64,000 nt of DNA, taken from positions 423,501 through 487,500 of the forward strand of contig JADJOE010000001.1 in the NCBI GenBank assembly GCA_016713905.1, in the 5' to 3' direction. The stretch comes from Candidatus Vicinibacter proximus (GTDB lineage Bacteria; Bacteroidota; Bacteroidia; Chitinophagales; Saprospiraceae). Positions 9,501 to 17,524 of the stretch are shown here, piece by piece. The position numbers were made by a program, and so were the translations under genes. The notes beneath the pieces were generated by a model. The model had not been told where the DNA came from, made no database searches, and worked only from the letters and a program-made list of their open reading frames with translations. Within the stretch, counting starts at the first letter, position 1. Each line of letters starts with the position of its first letter.

Positions 9501-9728
9501 GGCACGTATCCGATAGGAATCCACAAGATCAAATGGTTTGTGGAGGATGGCTGTGGGAATGTTGGAGTATGTGAGAGCTTGTTTGAGATCAAGGATTGTA
9601 AAGCACCGACACCATATTGTTTGACAGGAGTGATTACCGTGCCTATGCCAAGCAGTGGATGTGTGGATATCTGGGCCAAAGATCTGGATAAGGAAGTTAT
9701 GACAACTGTACCAGTCAGGAAAATCTGA
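6465..9728 (+). CDS. fragment 5 of giant protein: long Cys/Trp-rich extracellular region
   Basis: The true reading begins at about 6497; the ATG at 6465 is artefactual. The region carries HYR-type ends (CYRATDASGNVGTC, TRTWTATDASGNKSVC) followed by about 900 non-repetitive residues with many Cys, Trp and Asp. A related motif occurs twice: CFKVLRQWTVMDWC near 7584 and CFKVLRRWVVIDWC near 9090, each followed by an IKV-D/R-D linker. This marks two copies of a larger module. The final residues KEVMTTVPVRKI are out of frame. One extra G at 9692 gives DKGSYDNCTSQENLKLYFDND, which continues into the next piece. No catalytic motif is evident, so a structural or adhesive role is inferred. Confidence 0.65.
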   Translation: MERHMVLDVFFPIGCTKLCYRATDASGNVGTCEFEVCVNKYANPTRALACNDDIQISLDDSCRATIYPDMVLEGGPYSCYDDYIVEVRDWKGGPLIDRDPNRRGVQINGNDIGRELKITIIDPVTGNSCWGHGRVEDKIAPYMTCPPDVSLSCGSSTAPSVAGQPSVYENCGGASIGYRDSEVQGGCPQGYARRITRTWTATDASGNKSVCVQTITVKIGDLFEVTVPSNYDNLDQPALECDEKIDRNKNVTPHMADFPECVDGYILDSAFWLANPNAPDQYPNRRLPRVLGWNCIDDVNDPHYGHPSPDPVYYPQHRQWSPNNPLCWGPDRHIMWVGTGRPGGAECSNLTVTYKDIVFDLATPGCDAGPVGCFKVLRQWTVMDWCTSQVGGHNQIIKVIDDEGPQVLYPDSARVNMESWTCTGRWEVPAPWILDNCSNEVHYTVEVDNGTVLGDETAGFVVLDMPEGIYNGYIVATDCCGNITKKRIVLNVIDRVPPQAVCRTATVVSLNGNQSPLTNYARLHAEDLDEGSFDNCQPHVYFKVIRMAELLGTNNGSNSNNVVACQGRNGDDNSILAGNQIYFDDYTDFCCADVGTKVMVVLRVFDVDPGPGPVTPIRMTSTSSVLNGRFSDCMVEVEVQNKAVPTVIAPPNIVVSCWFWFDVTKLTNPNDATFGKVVTSLTDRRKVVTKDLVCYKFCERNDYTGYPGYVQTNAQPKPAPNQACEYYYQYFDTAHWDRKYELTWGFDGYVLSPCGSTPTITVNDLRECGQGVIQRIISTTGPNNINVTAIQTIWVVDCDPFYIDDVACNDPRYTDLLWPNGVCTQTPVTLDGCGADISPDNPQLGRPQVINNADDNCALLSIEYFDEQFNIEPDACFKVLRRWVVIDWCQYDPFIDPDHGRWEALQVIKVRDQNRPVVSCNVGPCEPAKIDSKLGVCVGHISLTASATDNCTPADWLFWEYKIDAFNDGKGVHGGYDFRVGTLTSKQYAAGDTVEFSHNPFADDSHNPFNASGTYPIGIHKIKWFVEDGCGNVGVCESLFEIKDCKAPTPYCLTGVITVPMPSSGCVDIWAKDLDKEVMTTVPVRKI

Positions 9729-9730
9729 AG

Positions 9731-11155
9731 TTGTATTTTGATAATGATCCAACAAAAACTTCAATAACTGTATGTTGTGATGACTTTGTAAATGCGGGTC
9801 AAAATGATGAATTGATTATAGATGTAGAGCTTTGGGTTGAAGATGAAGAAGGCAACAAGGATTATTGCAAAACTATAATTGTAGTTCAGGATAATCAGGA
9901 TATTTGTCCAGATAAAGGTTCAGCGAAAGGAAAGATTTCTGGTAACATTAAGACTGAGACGGGTGTAGAGACAAAACCTGTTGAGGTAAGCTTATTCCAT
10001 AATGGATCCATGATGAGACAGATGATGGGAAGTCCATATAGCTTCGGAGATTTGGCAATGAATACCACGTACAGTGTTAAACCAGAGCGTAACGATGAGC
10101 ATGCAAATGGAGTAACTACACAGGATATCGTAAAGATCCAAAAACATATCCTTGGTTTGGCAGAGATTACAGATCCGTACAAGTTACTTGCAGCAGATGT
10201 AAATGCAAGTAAAACCATAACTGCCTCAGACATGGCTGAATTAAGAAAGTTGATCTTAGGCATCAATAGTGAGTTCAGAAATGTAAAGAGCTGGACTTTT
10301 GTTCCTGCGGATTATGTTTTTGCGGATCCAAAATCCCCATGGGATGCACCAAGAAGTGCTGATTTGATGCTGGATAAGAGTAAAGTGGTAGACTTCATCT
10401 CTGTAAAAATGGGAGATGTAACAGGAGATTCCAGAGCGAACGGTGCGCAGGGTATTCAAAGCAGAACGAATGGCAAATTAAGTTTTGAAATCAAGGACCA
10501 GGAAGTGATTGCAGGAGAAAGTTACCGAGTCAGTTTCAAATCATCAGATTTTAGAAATATTTCGGGTTACCAGTTCACCTTGAAGTTTGATCAGAGTAGT
10601 CTGATGTATGAGGGAACAGAATCAGGAGTGTTGAAGACCACAGAAGCTAACTTTGGAACAAAGCGAGTATCGGAAGGAATGTTGACAACGAGCTGGAATG
10701 CTGATAAGGGATTAAGTTATGGTAAGGAAGATGAATTATTTGTGATAAACTTCACGGCAACCAGAAATGGCGTGTTGAGTAAGATGATGGCAATAAACAG
10801 TAACATCACCTCAGCTCAGGCATACGATGAGAAAGACAATCTACTAGAGCCAGTGATGGGAGTGAGAACAGACAGAGGAATAGTAGAGAGTGGAGTATTT
10901 GAATTGTATCAGAATGAACCAAACCCATTCAGCAAGGAGACGGTAGTAAGTTATCGTTTACCTGAATCCGGAGCTGTGAAGTTGACAGTATATGATGTAA
11001 CAGGAAAAGTACTTCGGGTATATGAACTCAAAGGTCAGAAGGGATTGAATCATCACCAGATCAGCAAAGGAGACTTGAATGCAACTGGTGTGTTGTATTA
11101 TCAGTTAGACGCAGCAGATCATACGGCAACGAAGAAGATGATTTCCGTAGAGTAA
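9731..11155 (+). CDS. fragment 6 of giant protein: dockerin, cohesin-like domain and T9SS type A sorting domain
   Basis: This 474-residue piece starts at an artefactual methionine (frame lost at 9692). It shows the end of an HYR-like domain (about 1-60) and a short carboxypeptidase-regulatory-like segment (65-120). A dockerin-type calcium region follows (about 120-180, with NGVTTQDIVKIQKHILG and DVNASKTITASDMAELRKLILG). Next come a KMGDVTGDSRANG motif (226-238) and a cohesin-like domain (about 245-375). A complete T9SS type A sorting domain spans 392-474, from LYQNEPNPFS to KKMISVE. The sorting domain would direct export by the type IX system and surface anchoring. An intrinsic terminator lies 26 bases after the stop. 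Confidence 0.8.
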   Translation: MYFDNDPTKTSITVCCDDFVNAGQNDELIIDVELWVEDEEGNKDYCKTIIVVQDNQDICPDKGSAKGKISGNIKTETGVETKPVEVSLFHNGSMMRQMMGSPYSFGDLAMNTTYSVKPERNDEHANGVTTQDIVKIQKHILGLAEITDPYKLLAADVNASKTITASDMAELRKLILGINSEFRNVKSWTFVPADYVFADPKSPWDAPRSADLMLDKSKVVDFISVKMGDVTGDSRANGAQGIQSRTNGKLSFEIKDQEVIAGESYRVSFKSSDFRNISGYQFTLKFDQSSLMYEGTESGVLKTTEANFGTKRVSEGMLTTSWNADKGLSYGKEDELFVINFTATRNGVLSKMMAINSNITSAQAYDEKDNLLEPVMGVRTDRGIVESGVFELYQNEPNPFSKETVVSYRLPESGAVKLTVYDVTGKVLRVYELKGQKGLNHHQISKGDLNATGVLYYQLDAADHTATKKMISVE

Positions 11156-11181
11156 TAAAGATCAAAATATTTTTAATAAAG

Positions 11182-11207
11182 AAGCCTGCAGAAATGCAGG
11201 CTTTTTT
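11182..11207 (+). terminator. intrinsic terminator of the giant T9SS gene
   Basis: A perfect 9-base stem (AAGCCTGCA / TGCAGGCTT) with a GAAA loop runs into a T6 tract, 26 bases after the stop at 11155. Confidence 0.9.
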
Positions 11208-11210
11208 ATT

Positions 11211-12010
11211 GCTTTAAACTCTATTTTCTTTTTGAAAAGTATTGTCTATACAACGAATTTCAAAGTTGAAATTCTTGATTTTAAATTTAAGTATTTCTGC
11301 TGTTGATATGAAATATTTGAAACGCATTTTATGCATTAGTTATTATATTTCAAATATAAACTCCTACTATTGTCTAAAATATATCTGTCATGATTTTTCA
11401 CCGCCTAGAATGAGGGCCAAATTGCAAGAGGCATTTAGCAAGAGTACGTTCATTTAATGCACTACCTTTCCTAGCGAAATGCAAATACATAAAGTGAGAT
11501 AGAAGACCAGAATAATTTGGGTAAGTTGAAATATTGTAGTATCGTTTTGGAAATAAATAAGGTCAATAAGGAAATCCGTATTTAATACTTTTTAGAGTGA
11601 TTCAAAATATTAAGGATAAAAGAAAGTGCTGAAAATTTTGACTATGAGAAGTACTTTTTAGGATAATAAAATGATATAGTTAGATATTTTGTAAGGTATT
11701 ATTTTCTGAAAGTTGATGGAAATTTTAACAATTTGAAATCAAGGATTTGTTCAGTCAATATCCTATTAGTTTAAATGGTAAATCTGATATATTTCTTTAG
11801 ATTAAATCAATAAGAAAATATAGAATGAATTTAAGCACACTCTATCAGTTAAATATTGACTATTATTTACTTAAAATTGTTGTGTGACACTGACTGCAAT
11901 AAAACATTTAGATTATGTGAAATAAGGTAAATCAAAATTAAGTTGTACTTGCTATAATTGTCAAGATTTATTTAATATTATTTGATATCCAATGATAGTA
12001 AACATATTTA
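11211..12010. other. AT-rich stretch without a recognisable gene
   Basis: About 800 bases lie between the giant-gene terminator and the convergent TPR lipoprotein gene. The longest open frame (11242-11457, 71 codons) has no family resemblance and a composition typical of non-coding AT-rich DNA. I see no tRNA, repeat or transposase remnant. It may be a remnant of lost genes. Confidence 0.6.
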
Positions 12011-13027
12011 TTATTTTAATTGTGCAAGTTCATTTTTTACCTCTACATAATCAGGATTAATTCTTAATGCTTGTTCAAAATCAATTTTAGCTTTGATTTT
12101 ATTTTTTAAGGTGAGATAGCATTTTCCTCTTTGGTAATACGTAGTTGGTTCGTTAGGATTTAGTCTTATGGAATGAGTTAGGTATATAATTGCTTGATCT
12201 ATTGAATCTAAACTTTGATAATACAGACCTAAATTGTAATAACTCAATTCATATTCCGGAAAGGATTTAACGTTTGAAAGATATTGTTGAATGGCTTCTT
12301 TTTGTCTATCAAGTGATTGTAAAGCAAATGCTTTATTGTGTAACGTTTCAATGTCATTGCTATCTAATTTTAAGGCATTATCATAATATCGTATGGAAAG
12401 TGGATTTTTACGAAGAGACATTACATCTCCCAATTGAATCCAAGCTTCCCTAAGTTCTGGGTCATTGTCCGTGGCTTTTTGATAACTATTGATTGCTCTT
12501 CCTGTATCTCCAGTTTCATAAAATATATGTCCTGCAAGATAGTATCCGTAGGCATTTTGTGGATCTAACAAAAATAATCTGTCTAAAGTCGCTAAGCCAT
12601 TCATATACTGTTTGAGGATAAGTTGGAGTCTTGTCTTTTTTAGAAGAGTTTCCAAGTCGTCAGGGAAAAGTAAAATGGCGGAATCCATGACAGTTAATGC
12701 ATTTTTAGAGTCTAGAGCAAGGATATATGCATCAGATAGAAAATAGTAGTATTTAGGATTCTTTGAATTCAGTTCGATTGATTTTTTAGCATCTGAAATA
12801 GCTGAATCAATTTGTTGGGATTCAAGATACAATTGAGCTCTTTTAATATAAAGACTATCAGATGTAGGATTTTGGTCAATTAATTGAGTTACTTGAAGAA
12901 TTGAATTCAGATCAATTGAATTACTTTTATTAGGATCAGCAACATTTTTGACCTTGCAACTGAACATTACTAAAAGCAATACAATTGAATTGTATTTAAT
13001 TAGAAATTTAACATACTTATGAGTCAT
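12011..13027 (-). CDS. TPR-repeat lipoprotein
   Basis: The 338-residue product has a short N-terminal hydrophobic stretch ending in a lipobox (LVMFSC, Cys24), so it should be lipidated and face the periplasm or outer membrane. The rest is almost entirely tetratricopeptide repeats (about residues 55-338). Examples are SDSLYIKRAQLYLESQQIDSA, YGYYLAGHIFYETGDTGRA and TTYYQRGKCYLTLKNKIKA. TPR arrays are protein-protein scaffolds, so the partner is unknown. The gene starts 16 bases after the oxidoreductase gene on the same strand, suggesting one transcript. The lipoprotein and TPR calls are firm; function is not assigned. Confidence 0.85.
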   Translation of the reverse strand: MTHKYVKFLIKYNSIVLLLVMFSCKVKNVADPNKSNSIDLNSILQVTQLIDQNPTSDSLYIKRAQLYLESQQIDSAISDAKKSIELNSKNPKYYYFLSDAYILALDSKNALTVMDSAILLFPDDLETLLKKTRLQLILKQYMNGLATLDRLFLLDPQNAYGYYLAGHIFYETGDTGRAINSYQKATDNDPELREAWIQLGDVMSLRKNPLSIRYYDNALKLDSNDIETLHNKAFALQSLDRQKEAIQQYLSNVKSFPEYELSYYNLGLYYQSLDSIDQAIIYLTHSIRLNPNEPTTYYQRGKCYLTLKNKIKAKIDFEQALRINPDYVEVKNELAQLK

Positions 13028-13043
13028 TCGTTAAAATAGTTAA

Positions 13044-14438
13044 TTATAATATTATTTGTATTGTTTTCTTATTTAACCTACTTTTTTCTGCAGCAAATCC
13101 CATAATGTGGCTTTCTATGGATGCGTCAATTGTCGAAGTGAGTAAATTTTCATTTTGTGCAGAAATTGCGGCTACCCAATCATTCATTAGTCGATAATCT
13201 CCACCACCATGTCCATGATGTTTATAGATACCATCGTCAATCTGATTAGTATCCCAATCCATAGTTTTTCCAGTCCGGAAATCAGTATAGACAAATTTTG
13301 ACATATCACCAACTATATCACCCATACTACCCATAACTCTTGTTCTTCGTCCACCGTATGAAGTAAAGGCTTCCATACTGAAATTAGCAGTTATGTCATC
13401 GTCAAATAAAATGGAACAAACAATATGATCAGGTTGATTATTTTCCATTTTATAAACACATCTTCCATAATTAGTAGTTTTTAAATATTCTAATATGGCA
13501 TCGCCTTGTTCTTCTTTTTTTAAAGGAAGATCAAATACATATGTCCAGGATCTCTTATCATAGTAAATTTTCTTCGCAGAATATGGACACGAATTTTCAA
13601 CTTTACAACCATCTAAACATCTATTGGAACTGCCTTCCGGAGCATTTTTACTGGTAAACCACTTTAGATTTCCAAAAGCGGAAATATGTTTAGAATTTTT
13701 GCCAATCAACCACCTCATAATGTCTAAGTCATGGCAAGATTTTGCAAGAATTATGGGCGTAGTTTCTTTTGAATTGTGCCAATTACCTCTCACAAACGAA
13801 TGCGACATATGTATGTGTTCGATAGGTTCAAAATGTTGAATACTTATCAATTCACCTATTGCGCCACTGTGAATAAGCTCTTTAAGTTTTATAAAATAAG
13901 GAGCATATCTCAACACATGACAAATAGCTACAATTCTTTTTGTCTTTCTTACTTGGGCGAGGATTGCTCTACATTCCTTTTCGGTTTGAGCCATGGGTTT
14001 TTCCAACAAAACATCATAACCCATTTCTAAAGCTTTCATGCAAGGGCCAAAGTGTAAATGATCCGGAGTGGTAATGATTATTGCGTCAGCAAATTTTGGT
14101 TTTTCAAAAACATGTTCCCAGGTTACAAACCTGTTTTCGTTTTGAATTTTGTGTTTTGTGGCGTATCGGTCATTTCTAATTTGGATTGGTTCTGCTACAC
14201 CTACTATTTGAATTTGTTCGGGAAAGTCGATGGCATAATTTCCATATGTATTTCCTCTAGCACCAGCTCCTAATGTGATTGCAGTAATCTTTCTTTCAAC
14301 TTTCTTAAAGGGAATTTTATCAACTTTGTCGAACAATTCATCAAAACTATTTTTAATGTCATCAAATGGAAACGCAAGTGTACCTGCGCTGAGTCCAAAT
14401 AGTTTAAGCAGCTGCCTACGGCTGTATAGATTTGACAT
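13044..14438 (-). CDS. Gfo/Idh/MocA-family NAD(P)-dependent oxidoreductase with Tat-like signal
   Basis: The 464-residue protein opens with a twin-arginine-like segment (SRRQLLKLFGLSAGTLAF, residues 6-23), suggesting export in folded form. A Rossmann nucleotide-binding loop follows (GAGARGN, 57-63). It also has TTPDH (123-127) and the family's EKP motif (LLEKPMAQT, 144-152) with the usual HVLRYAP further on (174-180). Exported Bacteroidota members of this family include sugar-acting enzymes such as GH109-type alpha-N-acetylgalactosaminidases, but the substrate here cannot be read. A cysteine cluster (CLDGCKVENSCPYSAKKIYY, about 275-295) occurs mid-protein. The next gene downstream is a TPR lipoprotein 16 bases away. 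Confidence 0.85.
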   Translation of the reverse strand: MSNLYSRRQLLKLFGLSAGTLAFPFDDIKNSFDELFDKVDKIPFKKVERKITAITLGAGARGNTYGNYAIDFPEQIQIVGVAEPIQIRNDRYATKHKIQNENRFVTWEHVFEKPKFADAIIITTPDHLHFGPCMKALEMGYDVLLEKPMAQTEKECRAILAQVRKTKRIVAICHVLRYAPYFIKLKELIHSGAIGELISIQHFEPIEHIHMSHSFVRGNWHNSKETTPIILAKSCHDLDIMRWLIGKNSKHISAFGNLKWFTSKNAPEGSSNRCLDGCKVENSCPYSAKKIYYDKRSWTYVFDLPLKKEEQGDAILEYLKTTNYGRCVYKMENNQPDHIVCSILFDDDITANFSMEAFTSYGGRRTRVMGSMGDIVGDMSKFVYTDFRTGKTMDWDTNQIDDGIYKHHGHGGGDYRLMNDWVAAISAQNENLLTSTIDASIESHIMGFAAEKSRLNKKTIQIIL

Positions 14439-14549
14439 AGATATTTATATTTGGCTAAAAGTAAAAATAATTTTTGCATGTAGTGTGGATTGAGAATTAT
14501 TTTTATTTATTATAAGCAGGTAACTATTTACTAATTTTTAATGTAATGA

Positions 14550-14584
14550 AAAAGCGGCATCTGGAAAATCCAGATGCCGCTTTT
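14550..14584 (-). terminator. strong hairpin terminator downstream of the M16 peptidase gene
   Basis: A 12-base perfect stem (GCGGCATCTGGA / TCCAGATGCCGC, 14554-14565 and 14569-14580) with an AAA loop is flanked by A4 and T4. It can therefore act on either strand. It separates the M16 gene from the oxidoreductase gene downstream on the minus strand. Confidence 0.85.
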
Positions 14585-14608
14585 ATATCATTTATACTTA
14601 GATAAAGT

Positions 14609-17455
14609 TTAAGGCTTTTTGATTTTATTGGCAAAATCACCACCTTTAAACATACTTATTTTGTCTAAACTTATGTGCTTTTTCATGGCTGAATTTACTT
14701 CTTCAACAGATAAAGTGGACAACTTTTTTTCTAATTCTTCATCAAAAGTAAAATTCCTGTTTAAAAAACTGTACCTGTTTAGTGTATTTGCTAAACTATT
14801 ATCTTGGGATCTATTAACCTTTTTTGATTGTAAAATGCCGGATTTCGCATCTTCCAGTTCCTTAGCAGTAAAACCCTCTTTAAGCATTTTTTCAATTTCT
14901 TCTTTAAATGCTTTTTCTAATTTATCCCTATTCTCGGGAGCATAAATTGCATATACCGTAAAACTACCTGACTTGTCTAAAGCATCTGCTGAAAACATAG
15001 AGCCTACACCATAGGAAATACCTTCTTTTTGTCGAATTCGAGTAGCCAAACGACTATTCAGAAATCCACCACCCAAAATGTAATTACCCATTACCATTGC
15101 TGCGTATTCAGGATCGCTATCTTTTACCTGTAAATTACATCCTGCTAAGAAAATTGCATTTGCTTTGTCTGGGGTTTCAATGTTGAGTTCTGTTTTTGGA
15201 ACATCAATATATTTATCTTCAATTCTTGAATACGATTTTTTACTGTTCCATTTGCTAAAGTCTTTATTCACTTGTGCTTTGATCGCAGGTTCATCAAAGT
15301 CACCTACCACTGCAAGAGTTGAATTATTTGCTCCATAAAATTCAGCATGAAATTTTTTTATATCTTCTAATTTAGTCGATTTAATCGCTTCAATCTCTTC
15401 TTCTAATGTCATCACATATCTAATATCATCTTTAGGATAGGGATTCAAATGACGACTTAATGCATTGCTCGCTAAAGCTTGTGGATCGGATTTTTGTTCT
15501 TCAATGCCGGCTAATTGTTCATTTCTCAATTCTTCAAACTCTTTCTCGCTAAATGCCGGATTTTTAAGTACATCTGCAACAATTTTCATCACTGCAGGTA
15601 AGTTATCTTTAGTGGTCTGAACGGAAACATTAACTTGTCCGCCAGCACCAAAAACATTAACTCTAGCTTTCAATCGATCAAATTCATCTTTTAGCTGTTG
15701 TCGACTCATGGATTTAGTTCCACGATCAAGCATTGAAGCAGTAAATTGACTCACTAAAGCCATATTTTTTAAACTCTTCTCATCACCCATTCGTAGGGTC
15801 AATGTGGCATTTACAATATTGCCTTTTGTAGATTTTGGTAGGAAGGCCCACTTAATAGACTTATTTTCCTGTCCTCTGTGTGTCCTGCTTTCAATATTCA
15901 TAGGCGAAGGATCAAACTCTTCACCTTGGGCTTTAGGAGGATCTCCTTTATATCCATTTAGCAAAGCAGCAATATCCGGAGCTTGAGGAATTTCAGCACG
16001 ATTAGGCTTATCTTCAGGAATAAATAAACCTACAGTTCGGTTTGATGGTTTCAAATATGTAGCAGCCACTCTTTGAACATCCTCGACTGTGACTTTTCTA
16101 ACGTTATCTCTGTAAAGGAAAGCGAGACGCCAATCTCCCATGCCAATATATTCACTGATTGAAGTTCCCAATCTTTCTGTATTCAGAGACAAGAATTCCA
16201 TGTCTTTCAATTGTTTGTTTTTAGCCCGTTCAACCTCTTCTTTCGAAATTGGGTTACTTCCTAATTGATCTAAGGTGTTCAAAAGAATACTTTTTGCTTC
16301 TTCTAAATTACTTTCTTTTCTGACTTGAGCATTAAAATAAACAAACCCGGGCTCGTTCAAAGTGGCGCACCAACCATAAATTTGTGAAGCTTTTTTGGTC
16401 TCAACTAATGATTTATATAGCCTTCCTGAGGGTTCTATTGTCAAAATGTCTGTTAGAATATCCATTGCTGCAGCATCGGGATGGGAACCTGGGGGAATAT
16501 GGTACATACAGGAAGCAACCTGAACATCTCCAACCCTTTTTAAAGTTACCAATCGTTCACCATCTTGTACGGGTTCTTCTGTGTAAGTTGGAATTAACTC
16601 TCTTTGCGGTTTTGGTATTTTACCAAAATATTCGGTTACTAAATCTACAACCTTCTTTTCATCTACTTTTCCGGCAACCATAAGTACTGCATTGTCCGGT
16701 TGATAGTATTTTCTATAAAAACCCTGAAGTCTTTCAATTGGAACTTTCTCAATGTCTGATCTTGATCCTATGGTGGTATTTCCATAGTTATGCCATAAGA
16801 AAGCAGTGGACATTACTCTTTCCATCAATACTCCACCGGGATCGTTTTCACCAGATTCAAATTCATTTCTCACAACGGACATTTCTTTGTCCAAGTCCTT
16901 TTTAGCTATATAGGAATTCACCATACGATCAGCTTCCAGATCCAAAGCCCACTTAAGATTTTCCTCAGTTGCGGAGAAAGTCTCAAAATAGTTAGTTCTG
17001 TCATACCATGTAGTTCCATTTGGTCTGGCTCCATGACTGGACAACTCGTTGGGGATGTCCGGGTGATTTGGGGTGCCTTTGAAGACCAAATGTTCCAACA
17101 AGTGTGCCATTCCGGTTTCTCCATAAGCTTCATGTCTGGAACCCACCTTATAAGTGATGTTTACAGTAATGGTTTGCTTAGAGTTATCGGGAAAAACCAA
17201 AAATCGGAATCCATTTGGTAAGGAATATTCTGTAATTCCCTCTACGGTTGTTAATTTAGTGGCTCCAACTGCATTGGATGATACGGCAGGAGAGGCACTG
17301 GTAACATTTGAGGAAATACCTTTTGAATCTGAAGGAGCTGGCTTATTTGTGGCAGCTTCTACAATCTTTTTATTCTTTACACTCATTCCCTTCGATTGGG
17401 AAAAGCAATTGAAAGAGATCAGCAATAATCCAATTAAAATAACCTGTTTTCGCAT
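14609..17455 (-). CDS. M16-family zinc metalloprotease, two-domain (pitrilysin-like)
   Basis: I place the start at the ATG giving MRKQVILIGLLLISFNCFSQ, a good signal peptide; an in-frame ATG nine codons upstream (17482) is possible. Residues are numbered from that upstream ATG. The inverted zinc motif HLLEH lies at 127-131, and the third ligand Glu at about 207 (VVRNEFE), spaced as in M16 peptidases. A second, inactive-type M16 domain carries the substrate-binding R/Y segment (NSRLATRIRQKEGISYGVG) near 835-855. At about 950 residues it matches periplasmic two-repeat M16 proteases that degrade peptides and small proteins. A Ser/Ala/Lys-rich linker (30-75) follows the signal peptide. The promoter region contains a perfect palindrome (17501-17520). 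Confidence 0.92.
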   Translation of the reverse strand: MRKQVILIGLLLISFNCFSQSKGMSVKNKKIVEAATNKPAPSDSKGISSNVTSASPAVSSNAVGATKLTTVEGITEYSLPNGFRFLVFPDNSKQTITVNITYKVGSRHEAYGETGMAHLLEHLVFKGTPNHPDIPNELSSHGARPNGTTWYDRTNYFETFSATEENLKWALDLEADRMVNSYIAKKDLDKEMSVVRNEFESGENDPGGVLMERVMSTAFLWHNYGNTTIGSRSDIEKVPIERLQGFYRKYYQPDNAVLMVAGKVDEKKVVDLVTEYFGKIPKPQRELIPTYTEEPVQDGERLVTLKRVGDVQVASCMYHIPPGSHPDAAAMDILTDILTIEPSGRLYKSLVETKKASQIYGWCATLNEPGFVYFNAQVRKESNLEEAKSILLNTLDQLGSNPISKEEVERAKNKQLKDMEFLSLNTERLGTSISEYIGMGDWRLAFLYRDNVRKVTVEDVQRVAATYLKPSNRTVGLFIPEDKPNRAEIPQAPDIAALLNGYKGDPPKAQGEEFDPSPMNIESRTHRGQENKSIKWAFLPKSTKGNIVNATLTLRMGDEKSLKNMALVSQFTASMLDRGTKSMSRQQLKDEFDRLKARVNVFGAGGQVNVSVQTTKDNLPAVMKIVADVLKNPAFSEKEFEELRNEQLAGIEEQKSDPQALASNALSRHLNPYPKDDIRYVMTLEEEIEAIKSTKLEDIKKFHAEFYGANNSTLAVVGDFDEPAIKAQVNKDFSKWNSKKSYSRIEDKYIDVPKTELNIETPDKANAIFLAGCNLQVKDSDPEYAAMVMGNYILGGGFLNSRLATRIRQKEGISYGVGSMFSADALDKSGSFTVYAIYAPENRDKLEKAFKEEIEKMLKEGFTAKELEDAKSGILQSKKVNRSQDNSLANTLNRYSFLNRNFTFDEELEKKLSTLSVEEVNSAMKKHISLDKISMFKGGDFANKIKKP

Positions 17456-17496
17456 AAGATTTATAAAATTAAAAATTAACATTAATGACTAAACGA

Positions 17497-17520
17497 CAAA
17501 ACTACGAATATGTTCGTAGT
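17497..17520 (-). promoter_or_regulatory. candidate -7 element with adjacent perfect inverted repeat upstream of the M16 gene
   Basis: Read on the minus strand, 17504-17497 is TAGTTTTG, matching the Bacteroidota -7 consensus TAnnTTTG. Immediately upstream, and overlapping its first bases, lies a perfect palindrome with 8-base arms (ACTACGAA at 17501-17508, TTCGTAGT at 17513-17520) and a 4-base spacer. The position fits an operator. A transcript-end hairpin for the gene ending at 17525 is the alternative, but no T-run follows. Confidence 0.4.
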
Positions 17521-17524
17521 TGAT

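Larger units (their letters stand above)
1117..11155 (+). pseudogene. giant secreted HYR-repeat/dockerin/cohesin/T9SS protein, broken by at least eight frame disruptions
   Basis: Successive frames from an ATG at 1117 to the stop at 11155 form one continuous domain series, so I read this as a single disrupted gene. The ATG begins MKTHFQDIRLSSYV and meets a stop just before a T10 tract (1168-1177). The next frame reads PLFSQITLLCPPNLSVSC and enters HYR repeats. Further breaks lie near 1569, 1675-1677 (ATT to ATTT), 1741-1746, 1765-1778, 2326 (extra T), 4830-4835 (one base lost), 6490-6496 (T7 where six Ts restore frame) and 9692-9693 (GG where GGG restores frame). Some conserved Cys and Tyr codons near 1610-1660 are also substituted, as expected of real decay. 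Alternatively the breaks are consensus errors in repetitive DNA. The intact protein would have been a T9SS-exported cell-surface adhesin-like protein. Confidence 0.75.

Noticed and set aside
11242..11457. 71-codon plus-strand open frame after the giant gene
   Set aside because: AT-driven composition, no family resemblance, no promoter or operon context.
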